A stretch of DNA of 64,000 bases, taken from contig NC_015559.1 of assembly GCF_000214215.1 (NCBI RefSeq), positions 2,901,001-2,965,000 on the forward strand. The letters run 5' to 3'. The notes beneath the pieces were generated by a model. The model did no database searches and had not been told where the DNA came from. It saw nothing but the letters and a program-made list of their open reading frames with translations. Below are positions 57,436-64,000 of this stretch, one piece after another. Each line of letters opens with the position of its first letter. Within the stretch, counting starts at the first letter, position 1. This stretch comes from Marinomonas posidonica IVIA-Po-181 (lineage in GTDB: Bacteria > Pseudomonadota > Gammaproteobacteria > Pseudomonadales > Marinomonadaceae). The position numbers and the translations under genes were made by a program.

Positions 57436-58155
57436 TTATTCGTTCACCAACCAAACCTGAAAGGTTTTCTTCGTTCCATCGTCAGCCTTGTTGTACCACA
57501 ACATCATCATTTCCAACTGTATATTTGACACATTGGCTTGGTATTGATCATCCGCAATCCAAATTCGCATGGCTTTTCGCGTCGCGGTATCAGATTTGTT
57601 GTACCAGAATTTCATCATCTCTAACGCTGGATCCGTCTCCATACGAACGGGGGCGGCACCCGGCCCCTTGCTCGCATCGTAAGCACTATTATTAAGTTGC
57701 TTCACTTCAACCAGATAATCACGCAAATTTTGCAAACCTGACTTTTCTTTCAACAACCTTTTTTGGTAGCTCACATCACGACCACTGGCTTCATCATGAA
57801 GCGTAAAAGTTGGCTCATCGGCATATTTTTCGGCTTGTCGAACCGATGATATATAAGGCGCTTTGAGCTGTAAGTAGGCACCTTGAGCCACTTCGACATC
57901 CATCACTATAGGCTCTGATTGAAACACTTCCGAATCGCCACCAGTGCGCAAAATTTTATTAAAACGCAACACAATTTGATGTTGTCCTGGTGTTAACGAC
58001 ACTTCAAAATCGTTACCAAACTGCTTTGCAGACTGTTGATCCACATACATTATTTCGAACCATTTAGGCACTTCTAAGGTTTCACCGTACGCCGACAAGG
58101 TGGTAAAAGTCGACATGATAAAACTTATGTAGGCTAGCCATTTTTTCTTCAGCAT
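57436..58155 (-). CDS. DUF2057 family secreted protein with a duplicated C-terminal motif
   Basis: A 239-aa predicted periplasmic protein with a signal peptide (KKWLAYISFIMSTFTTLSAYG) and a DUF2057-type region (LEVPKWFEIMYVDQQSAKQF, GQHQIVLRFNKI). After a linker, a stretch of about 27 residues is present twice: LEMMKFWYNKSDTATRKAM and LEMMMLWYNKADDGTKKTF, each ending in a Trp-containing strand (IWIADD, VWLVNE). The ATG at 58155 has AAGGA six bases upstream; the ATG at 58161 abuts it and is less likely. Function unknown. Confidence 0.82.
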   Translation of the reverse strand: MLKKKWLAYISFIMSTFTTLSAYGETLEVPKWFEIMYVDQQSAKQFGNDFEVSLTPGQHQIVLRFNKILRTGGDSEVFQSEPIVMDVEVAQGAYLQLKAPYISSVRQAEKYADEPTFTLHDEASGRDVSYQKRLLKEKSGLQNLRDYLVEVKQLNNSAYDASKGPGAAPVRMETDPALEMMKFWYNKSDTATRKAMRIWIADDQYQANVSNIQLEMMMLWYNKADDGTKKTFQVWLVNE

Positions 58156-58380
58156 TTTCATTCCTTAGAGCGTAATTTCCAACAACGCTACCACACTCTA
58201 GCATTGACTCTCACATAGACTTCGTAAAACCTCTAAAGATTCGATTTTAAGCCTAATTTCATGCAATATCAGGCCTCTTGGCTTTTCCGTTCCATCCGTT
58301 AACAAATCACCTAAAGACACGCTCCTTCAGTCAGGTATGATGAGATAAATAATAGAGACTAGCCAAGACTAAAGCTCCCA

Positions 58381-59418
58381 ATGCCAGACTTAAGCCAAAC
58401 GAAGCTAAACCACAAACTGACCCTAAGAATCATCGAAATGACCTTGGTTACCTTGGTATTTTCGCTGTTAGCTCGTCCTATCTTGGCAGAGTTACACCCA
58501 TATTATTTCTGGATTGCTATCTTTGATATCATAATCACAAGCAGCTTATATCTCGTAGTACGATCTAATAAATGGCCTAAATGGCACATTTCTCTGTCAC
58601 TTATTTCTTCTCTGATTATTATTTTACCTATGCTGTCGATATCTGGCGGTGTTAACAGTCAAGTTGCCTTCTTCCTGCCTTTATACCCTATAGTAGGCGC
58701 TTTAATAGGGGGACGACTTGAATCACGCTTAATGAGTCTGTTCTTAATTGTCGCCGTTCTTTTCGCCACCATTTTTAATCATTCCATTATCAATGTGTCA
58801 GGAGAGTATTACGCCGATAATACTTCTTATCTAAGAGGGTTTTGGTTAATCCTCGCGATTATGTTCAGTGCCATTTTTGGGCAGTTCTTCCTCAACCGCT
58901 ACACCGAACTAACAAAAAAATTAACAGCAGAAAATTTGCAAGACCCGCTCACAGAATTGCTCAATCGTCGAGGTTTGAACTTGCATTTTTCCCTGGAATT
59001 AGAACAAGCAAAAGAAACAAAATCGCCATTTTGCCTGATGCTAATTGATATCGATTACTTCAAAAAAATCAACGATCAATATGGACACGATGTAGGAGAT
59101 ACTTGTCTTATCGAGGTCGCAGATCGACTGAATAAAGGTATCCAATCACATCATTATTTAGCACGTTTTGGAGGTGAAGAATTCATCATCGTCTTACCCA
59201 ACACCCATCTACTGGAAGCGGAAAAAATTGCCGAACAACTAAGACAGACGATCGAAGACAGTCACTTTAGCCATTTAAAATTACCAATAACCATTACCTT
59301 AGGCATTGCAAGGCTACACGGGGAAAGAGACAACGCTTTAAAAATCATTAAGCGGGCTGATAAAGCACTGTATCGAGGCAAAGAAAAAGGTCGTAACCGT
59401 ATTGAATTAGAAAACTAA
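58381..59418 (+). CDS. Membrane diguanylate cyclase (GGDEF)
   Basis: This protein should make c-di-GMP. The 345-aa product has five to six N-terminal membrane helices (to about 180) and a GGDEF domain with LQDPLTELLNRRGL, IDIDYFKKINDQYGHDVGD and the active-site ARFGGEEFIIV (GGEEF about 264). The positions five residues before GGEEF read QSHH rather than RxxD, so product inhibition through an I-site is not expected. The ribosome binding site is weak. It is convergent with the hybrid kinase gene. Confidence 0.92.
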   Translation: MPDLSQTKLNHKLTLRIIEMTLVTLVFSLLARPILAELHPYYFWIAIFDIIITSSLYLVVRSNKWPKWHISLSLISSLIIILPMLSISGGVNSQVAFFLPLYPIVGALIGGRLESRLMSLFLIVAVLFATIFNHSIINVSGEYYADNTSYLRGFWLILAIMFSAIFGQFFLNRYTELTKKLTAENLQDPLTELLNRRGLNLHFSLELEQAKETKSPFCLMLIDIDYFKKINDQYGHDVGDTCLIEVADRLNKGIQSHHYLARFGGEEFIIVLPNTHLLEAEKIAEQLRQTIEDSHFSHLKLPITITLGIARLHGERDNALKIIKRADKALYRGKEKGRNRIELEN

Positions 59419-59469
59419 GACCTCTCTCAAGAAAACATCGCTTGGGAAGGTAGAGCACATCAAACTAAC

Positions 59470-61275
59470 CTAATCCCTGCGTCCCATACAAATACTGTTA
59501 ATAATGCTTTCAAGATCTTCGAATAAAAACGGTTTGCTTAAAAAAGCATTCATCCCTGACTGTAAACATTTACGCTTTATGTCTTCCTCAACATGAGCGG
59601 TCAAGGCGACGATTGGGGTTTCAGCTAATTGCTGGTCTGCTTCAATCTGACGAATCGCTCGAGTTGCCAAAAAGCCATCCATTTCAGGCATATTACAATC
59701 CATGAAAATAACGTCATATACCTGCGCCTGTCGAAATCGCTCTTTAGCAATCAAACCATTTTCGGCTAAATCAACACGGCACCCTAATTTCAGCAAAAAC
59801 TGTTCACAGACGATTTGGTTCACCTTATTATCTTCGACCAATAAAATACGCAATGATTGAGTGGTTTCAGGGGAATTTTCAGATGTTTGACTAAGATGAT
59901 CTATTCGCTCCACACGGTCACTTTCGGTCCGTTCAAAAGGTAAAGCGACAGTAAAAACAGTCCCCCTCCCAACTTCGCTCTGCAAAGATATCTGCCCGCC
60001 CAATAGTGCCACAATGCGCTGAGTAATACTCAAACCGAGACCGGTTCCGCGAATGTTAGGATTAAATTGATTAACTTGGTAAAACTGGTCAAAGATTCGC
60101 TGTTGATCTTCTGGAGCAATACCAATTCCTGTGTCCTTCACCGCAAAAGACACAATGTATTCATTCGCTTCCTCTCGTGTTTTCTCACCGCTCACTTGGA
60201 TGGCAATCTCTCCTTCATGAGTAAATTTAAAGGCATTACCAACCAAGTTATAAAGAATTTGATGGAGGCGATGAGGGTCACCTAAAACAGACTCTGGTAC
60301 ATTATTAAAATGACAGTAGAGCTGTATGCCCTTCTTTTCAGACTGAGTGGACAACAGTTGAACCACATCATTAACAACATCCTGTGGACTAAAGGGTATT
60401 TTTTCCAAGCTCAACTGTTGAGCATTAATTTTTGAGTAGTCTAAGATGTTGTTAATAATATGCATCAAAGTGCTACCCGCATTATTAATGACGCTTACTT
60501 GTTGTCGTTGTTGATCACTCAAATCTCCCATTGAAAGCAGTTGTGCCATCCCCAGCACGCCGTTCAAAGGTGTGCGTATTTCATGGGTCATCGCCGCGAG
60601 AAAATCTGCTTTAGCTTGACCGGCTACTTCAGCCGCTTCTTTTGCTGCCGACAACTCTTCTGCTTGTTCTGACAGTTTCAAATTATCATTGAGTGCTTGC
60701 CAGTAACTAACATTAAGCTGTTTCCCTGTCAGATAAATAAAAAAACCGTAACCAATGATCAGCCCCATAACAATCCAGTTACCTGGCCCTTCTAAAAATG
60801 CCGCCGCCGCAAATGCAAAAGGCAGCCCAATAAGCAAACAATAATTGCGCAGCATCTTATGGGATAAAGCCAATATGGTTACCCCACCAATACTAATACC
60901 CGCTGCCGACATCACATTTACGGTTACCGATATATCAATCAGAGGGTTAACATAAAACAACCATGCGGAGCCACTCACCCACACAATAGCAGAAGCATTA
61001 TAAACAAACGCGTAACGTGAAAAGTAAGCAGGAATCTGAAGCGTTTTACTGGCAAAAACCTGATAGTAGAGATAAAAGCGAGCAGCTTGCAATAGGATAA
61101 AACAAACAGAAAAAGCGCTTATCACGGCCAAATGCTCACGAGCCGTCGCAGAACTAAATACCGCGGCCCAAAATGCCAACAAATAAAATAAGCCGCCATA
61201 TCGAGAGCGTCGAGCCAAATCCTTTAGGCTAATTTCACTGACTTGTTTATCACCAAGAGTGTAACGTGACTTCAT
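59470..61275 (-). CDS. Hybrid sensor histidine kinase / response regulator
   Basis: A 601-aa kinase with about six N-terminal helices (residues 25-190) and short loops, so it probably senses within the membrane, then a coiled linker, HisKA with phospho-His in AAMTHEIRTPLNGVLG (about 231), an ATPase domain (LVGNAFKFTHEG, IRGTGLGLSIT) and a C-terminal receiver with Asp in VIFMDCNMPEMDG (about 525). It has no HPt domain, so a separate phosphotransfer protein is needed. AAGGTC precedes the ATG. The pathway is not known. Confidence 0.92.
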   Translation of the reverse strand: MKSRYTLGDKQVSEISLKDLARRSRYGGLFYLLAFWAAVFSSATAREHLAVISAFSVCFILLQAARFYLYYQVFASKTLQIPAYFSRYAFVYNASAIVWVSGSAWLFYVNPLIDISVTVNVMSAAGISIGGVTILALSHKMLRNYCLLIGLPFAFAAAAFLEGPGNWIVMGLIIGYGFFIYLTGKQLNVSYWQALNDNLKLSEQAEELSAAKEAAEVAGQAKADFLAAMTHEIRTPLNGVLGMAQLLSMGDLSDQQRQQVSVINNAGSTLMHIINNILDYSKINAQQLSLEKIPFSPQDVVNDVVQLLSTQSEKKGIQLYCHFNNVPESVLGDPHRLHQILYNLVGNAFKFTHEGEIAIQVSGEKTREEANEYIVSFAVKDTGIGIAPEDQQRIFDQFYQVNQFNPNIRGTGLGLSITQRIVALLGGQISLQSEVGRGTVFTVALPFERTESDRVERIDHLSQTSENSPETTQSLRILLVEDNKVNQIVCEQFLLKLGCRVDLAENGLIAKERFRQAQVYDVIFMDCNMPEMDGFLATRAIRQIEADQQLAETPIVALTAHVEEDIKRKCLQSGMNAFLSKPFLFEDLESIINSICMGRRD

Positions 61276-61485
61276 TAAGACCTTTCTCAGATGGATTGAG
61301 GGTAAATATAGTCATCATAGAGATTAAGTTCATTTTGTAACCATAACACCGAAAAAAGACCAAAATACATAATCTCAACAATATAAAACAATCCACTACA
61401 GCTTTCCCTTAACCATTAACACTGAGCTTTGATGATAAAGATCAAAACGATGAGACATAGATTCAATAAACAACAAACCTCAAGC
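61276..61485. other. Upstream region of the hybrid kinase gene
   Basis: A+T-rich DNA likely to hold the kinase promoter. A TTTGAT-N7-ATCAAA inverted repeat at about 61426-61446 resembles an FNR site, but the spacer is 7 rather than 4, so I do not call one. Together with the repeat copy and terminator that follow, it makes up the 535-bp gene-free stretch before 61811. Confidence 0.4.
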
Positions 61486-61694
61486 CTTAGGGAAGATGTG
61501 AACAAGTCCACTGACTACGGAGCTCCTCGGCAACCGCTCCTGCGTTGCCCTACTACACCACATCCTTGTGGTTATGCATTGCTCTAATCCTCTACATCCA
61601 TGTAGGGGTCAGCTTGTGAATAAGTTTCTTTTATTCAAGGCTCGTTTCACCGTTCAATATTGAACATATTGGCAAGAAGCTTAAAAAAGAATAA
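61486..61694. repeat. Structured dispersed repeat, copy 1
   Basis: A 209-bp element whose near-identical second copy lies at 63296-63522 in the same orientation. Shared landmarks in order: CTTA-GGAAG, ACAAGTCCACTG, CTCCTCGGCAACCGCTCCT, hairpin ACCACA-TCCT-TGTGGT (61557-61572), hairpin CCTCTACA-TCCA-TGTAGGGG (61589-61608), and the perfect palindrome GTTCAATATTGAAC (61652-61665). It has no open frame. It resembles a REP/MITE-like non-autonomous element, not one I can name. Confidence 0.85.
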
Positions 61695-61761
61695 GGGGAG
61701 CTTAGACCACGCCCTTCGGGTCTTTCTTAGCACAAGAACGCCAAAACATAAGAGCATAAAA

Positions 61762-61783
61762 AAAGAGCGCTAAAGCGCTCTTT
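61762..61783 (-). terminator. Terminator of the phytase-like gene
   Basis: AAAGAGCGCT / AGCGCTCTTT with a 2-nt loop, followed on the minus strand by a run of T (61756-61764). It lies 28 bp after the gene's stop. Confidence 0.85.
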
Positions 61784-61810
61784 GAAATTCATTCTTTTTC
61801 AAACTCAGTA

Positions 61811-63223
61811 TTACTCAGATAGTAAATCCGTTTTGATAATGTACAACTGATTCGAATCAACGGTCGTGTCATTCAAATATTTTTGCTCAAGCTTACCTTT
61901 CGTTGACCAAGTCGCAAAATCATCGTCATTCAATACCCCTAAATGATGATCATCGATTATCCACAGACCTTCCATTTTATCATGTGGATACGCCACTTCT
62001 TTAACCATGTCGACCACCAATACTTTACTTACAGGTTTAATGCCTTTTTCCGCTAATGCCGCCCAGCCTTGTTGCTGAGCGTATTGCTCTAAGGTCAAGC
62101 CATCAATCAACAAACCGTGACTTCCATCTCGCGTTATCGAACCCGACAAAGCCACACTTGATAAAGGCGTTGCTGTGTTTAAATCAATGCGATAAACCTG
62201 CTTTTGAGCCTTTGGATTGGCTTTTTTAGGGCCGCCTAGCAAGAAACTACCATCCCGCTCAATGACTAAAAATTGACTCTCGGTTAGAGCTGCGATTTCA
62301 GAGTTTGAGTTTTGATTCTTCTCCTGACGATACAAGTATTGCTCTGTCTTACCCGTCTGTAGATTCACCGTCACAATGCGTGTTAGATCGCCCTTTTGAG
62401 CTGCTTTATCAGGGTTCCGCATGGTAGATTGCATAATCCCAACCAGAGTTTGCTCATCTGGGCTGATTGCTAACCCTTCCATGCCTCGGTTGGCACGGCG
62501 ATGCTGGAAGACAGTAGGAAGGTAAAACGTGTTACGTGAATCCGCTTGGAATGCATTGATACGACCAATTTCAACACCACTAGCATCATAATGAACCATA
62601 TGCGGTCCATACTCATCACTGACCCAGAAAGTGCCGTCTTTTAACGCCACCAAACCTTCCCCGTCCAAACCATAATCATCTAGTTTAATCGGATTACTTT
62701 GCCCGTTATAAGCTTTTGAATCGTCCATTAATACTGGCTGACCATTCGCGTGGTAAGGCGTTTCACCTGTGCCGCCGAGGGCCGAGGTATTGGGTAAACC
62801 TGAAATCAATTGACCATCAGGACGCTTCAATAAAATGCTTTCAAGCAGAGTAATTTGACCGCTTTCCGACACCTCAAATAAGCCAATACGAGGAGTGTAA
62901 GAAGCCACAGGGAAAGTTTTTCCTTTACCGTAATCCCCTGTGTAATTAGCATTTGGGCCGCGGTCCGTTAGAGCATAAAACTGATTACGAATGCTTGGGT
63001 GAGCTGTCATGGCCGAGCCAAACCCTCCATTACGAACTTCAAAGGGTTGGCCTGTTTTCCCATCCAGCAGATCTGCTCTTAAAACGTCATAAGGCAAAGA
63101 TGCACCCTGTTTAGGAAAATTTTCTGCAAACTCAATACCTGACGCTGATGAGCTGGAATGACTCATGCAACCAGTTAGAACAAGCGTTGAAATCAAACCA
63201 GCCAACCACACTTTACTTGTCAT
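61811..63223 (-). CDS. Esterase-like/phytase-like family lipoprotein
   Basis: A 470-aa predicted lipoprotein (signal LAGLISTLVLTGC, lipobox LTGC) followed by a Ser-rich linker and a beta-propeller-like domain of the 'esterase-like activity of phytase' family (PF13449). Family-like segments include YALTDRGPNANY, DYGLDGEGLVALKDGTFWVS, SDEYGPHMVHYD, NRGMEGLAISPDEQTL and KMEGLWIIDDHHLGVLNDDDF. Substrates of this family are poorly known, so phytate hydrolysis should not be assumed. AAGGGGCG precedes the ATG. The gene is bracketed by two direct copies of the structured repeat. Confidence 0.85.
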   Translation of the reverse strand: MTSKVWLAGLISTLVLTGCMSHSSSSASGIEFAENFPKQGASLPYDVLRADLLDGKTGQPFEVRNGGFGSAMTAHPSIRNQFYALTDRGPNANYTGDYGKGKTFPVASYTPRIGLFEVSESGQITLLESILLKRPDGQLISGLPNTSALGGTGETPYHANGQPVLMDDSKAYNGQSNPIKLDDYGLDGEGLVALKDGTFWVSDEYGPHMVHYDASGVEIGRINAFQADSRNTFYLPTVFQHRRANRGMEGLAISPDEQTLVGIMQSTMRNPDKAAQKGDLTRIVTVNLQTGKTEQYLYRQEKNQNSNSEIAALTESQFLVIERDGSFLLGGPKKANPKAQKQVYRIDLNTATPLSSVALSGSITRDGSHGLLIDGLTLEQYAQQQGWAALAEKGIKPVSKVLVVDMVKEVAYPHDKMEGLWIIDDHHLGVLNDDDFATWSTKGKLEQKYLNDTTVDSNQLYIIKTDLLSE

Positions 63224-63295
63224 TACGCGCCCCTTTGTTTGTTTTTTAACCGTCCAAACAGCATAAGAGAGCGTGATGACGCTTTCATGACATGA

Positions 63296-63522
63296 CTTAA
63301 GGAAGGTACAAACAAGTCCACTGGCGACGGCAACGAGCTCCTCGGCAACCGCTCCTCGGCAACCGCTCCTACGCTGCCCTATACACCACCTCCTTGTGGT
63401 TATGCGTTGCTCTAATCCCCTACATCCTTGTAGGGGTCAGCGTGTGAATATTTCTTTATTATTCGAGGTGAGTTTCGCCGTTCAATATTGAACATATTGG
63501 CAAGCAGCTTAACAAAGAATAA
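63296..63522. repeat. Structured dispersed repeat, copy 2
   Basis: A 227-bp second copy of the element at 61486-61694, same orientation, 1.81 kb away. It differs mainly by an extra 14-bp unit (GCTCCTCGGCAACC twice in tandem). It keeps the hairpin CCCCTACA-TCCT-TGTAGGGG (63417-63436) and the palindrome GTTCAATATTGAAC (63480-63493). It fills most of the 371-bp gap between the phytase-like gene and isocitrate lyase. Apart from the aceA terminator, the remainder shows no other feature. Confidence 0.85.
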
Positions 63523-63557
63523 AAAAGGGCCTAGCAGGGGAATGACTAGGCCCTTTT
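63523..63557 (-). terminator. Terminator of the isocitrate lyase gene
   Basis: AAAAGGGCCTAG (63523-63534) pairs with CTAGGCCCTTTT (63546-63557) over an 11-nt loop. The minus strand runs on into T. It abuts repeat copy 2 and lies 38 bp after the aceA stop. Confidence 0.88.
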
Positions 63558-63594
63558 AATTAAAACCACGACGTAATTACATAACCTTTGGTCT

Positions 63595-64000
63595 TTAAAC
63601 CGCCGCGAATTGATTCATCGTATTGTCTTTACCAGATGCTTTTAGTGCATTGTCACCAGAGAAATACTCTTTATGATCATCACCAATATTGGAACCAGAC
63701 ATGTCTTGGTGCTTAACACAGGCAAGACCTTCACGAATCTCTTTACGTTGTACTTCTTTTACATAACCCAACATGCCCTGATCACCAAAGTAATCTTTCG
63801 CCAAATTATCCGTCGACAACGCAGCAGTATGGTAGGTAGGCAAGGTAATCAAGTGGTGGAAAATCCCTGCTTGAGCCGCTGCATCGCGCTGGAAGTTACG
63901 AATGCGTTCGTCCGCCTCTATCGCTAGTGTGGTCGCATCGTATTCTTTTGACATTAGACGATCACGATCATATTCATTCACGTCTTTGCCCGCTTCCTGC
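63595..64000 (-). CDS. aceA: Isocitrate lyase, C-terminal fragment cut by window edge
   Basis: The last 135 residues of isocitrate lyase, the glyoxylate-shunt enzyme that splits isocitrate into glyoxylate and succinate. Visible stretches: GIFHHLITLPTYHTAALSTD, YFGDQGMLGYV, CVKHQDMSGSNIGDDHKEYF and GKDNTMNQF. These match the long (about 530 aa) Pseudomonas/Acinetobacter-type enzyme. The frame continues open to the window edge with no stop, so the rest lies outside. Confidence 0.93.
   Translation of the reverse strand, partial: QEAGKDVNEYDRDRLMSKEYDATTLAIEADERIRNFQRDAAAQAGIFHHLITLPTYHTAALSTDNLAKDYFGDQGMLGYVKEVQRKEIREGLACVKHQDMSGSNIGDDHKEYFSGDNALKASGKDNTMNQFAAV

Noticed and set aside
57411-57695. 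94-codon plus-strand frame after the EamA gene
   Set aside because: Antisense to the duplicated C-terminus of the DUF2057 gene.
61426-61446. FNR site upstream of the hybrid kinase
   Set aside because: Half sites are right but the spacer is 7 bp instead of 4.
61704-61723. AGACC/GGTCT hairpin followed by TTTCTT as a terminator
   Set aside because: Only a 5-bp stem with a long loop, and no plus-strand gene upstream that needs it.
61486-63522. Insertion sequence or integron cassette around the phytase-like gene
   Set aside because: No transposase or integrase frame in either repeat copy, and no clear target-site duplication.

Overview
The window is a stretch of core chromosome from a marine gammaproteobacterium. 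Gene order, protein sequences and a base composition in the mid-40s % GC (judged by eye, not computed) suggest an Oceanospirillales member close to Marinomonas. The support is the run lpxB-lpxA-fabZ-lpxD-skp-bamA-rseP-dxr-cdsA-uppS-frr-pyrH-tsf-rpsB, the glnD-dapC-dapD-yffB-dapE block, and the Pseudomonas-like arrangement mazG-relA-rlmD-cysM next to a BarA/GacS-type kinase. The genus is an inference; no rRNA or tRNA is present to test it.

Layout. 1-13.5 kb (minus strand): a nearly gapless envelope and translation cluster for lipid A, outer-membrane assembly, isoprenoid and phospholipid precursors, undecaprenyl carrier, ribosome recycling, UMP kinase, EF-Ts and S2. Intrinsic terminators lie inside it at lpxA/lpxB, frr/uppS, tsf/pyrH and rpsB/tsf. 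13.8-22.6 kb (plus): map, the nitrogen sensor glnD, lysine/peptidoglycan genes dapC, dapD and dapE, a Spx/ArsC-like protein, two unknown small genes and panD. 22.7-27.2 kb: thiol peroxidase, a membrane-anchored cold-shock-domain protein, slyX, rsmJ, uppP, tsaB and adk. 27.4-35.5 kb (minus): ppc, mazG, relA, rlmD and cysM. 35.6-38.6 kb (plus): a small Cys-rich lipoprotein gene and the barA-type hybrid kinase gene. 38.6-44.9 kb (minus): acpS, recO, era, rnc, lepB, lepA and riboflavin synthase.

45.1-64 kb is more accessory: divergent glgC/glgA, a periplasmic solute-binding protein, PBP1b, a Rieske ferredoxin with modABC, a DUF2798/MarR divergent pair with palindromic operators, OmpW with an FNR-like site, an EamA transporter, a DUF2057 protein with a duplicated C-terminal motif, a diguanylate cyclase facing a hybrid histidine kinase, a phytase-like lipoprotein, and the C-terminal end of isocitrate lyase.

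No phage, insertion sequence, CRISPR array, defence island or biosynthetic cluster was seen. The most unusual non-coding structure is a roughly 210-227 bp hairpin-rich repeat present in two direct copies (61486-61694 and 63296-63522) that bracket the phytase-like lipoprotein gene. The other leads are the membrane-tethered cold-shock protein, the lack of pdxJ between recO and acpS, the DUF2798/MarR operators, and the two small lipoprotein genes.
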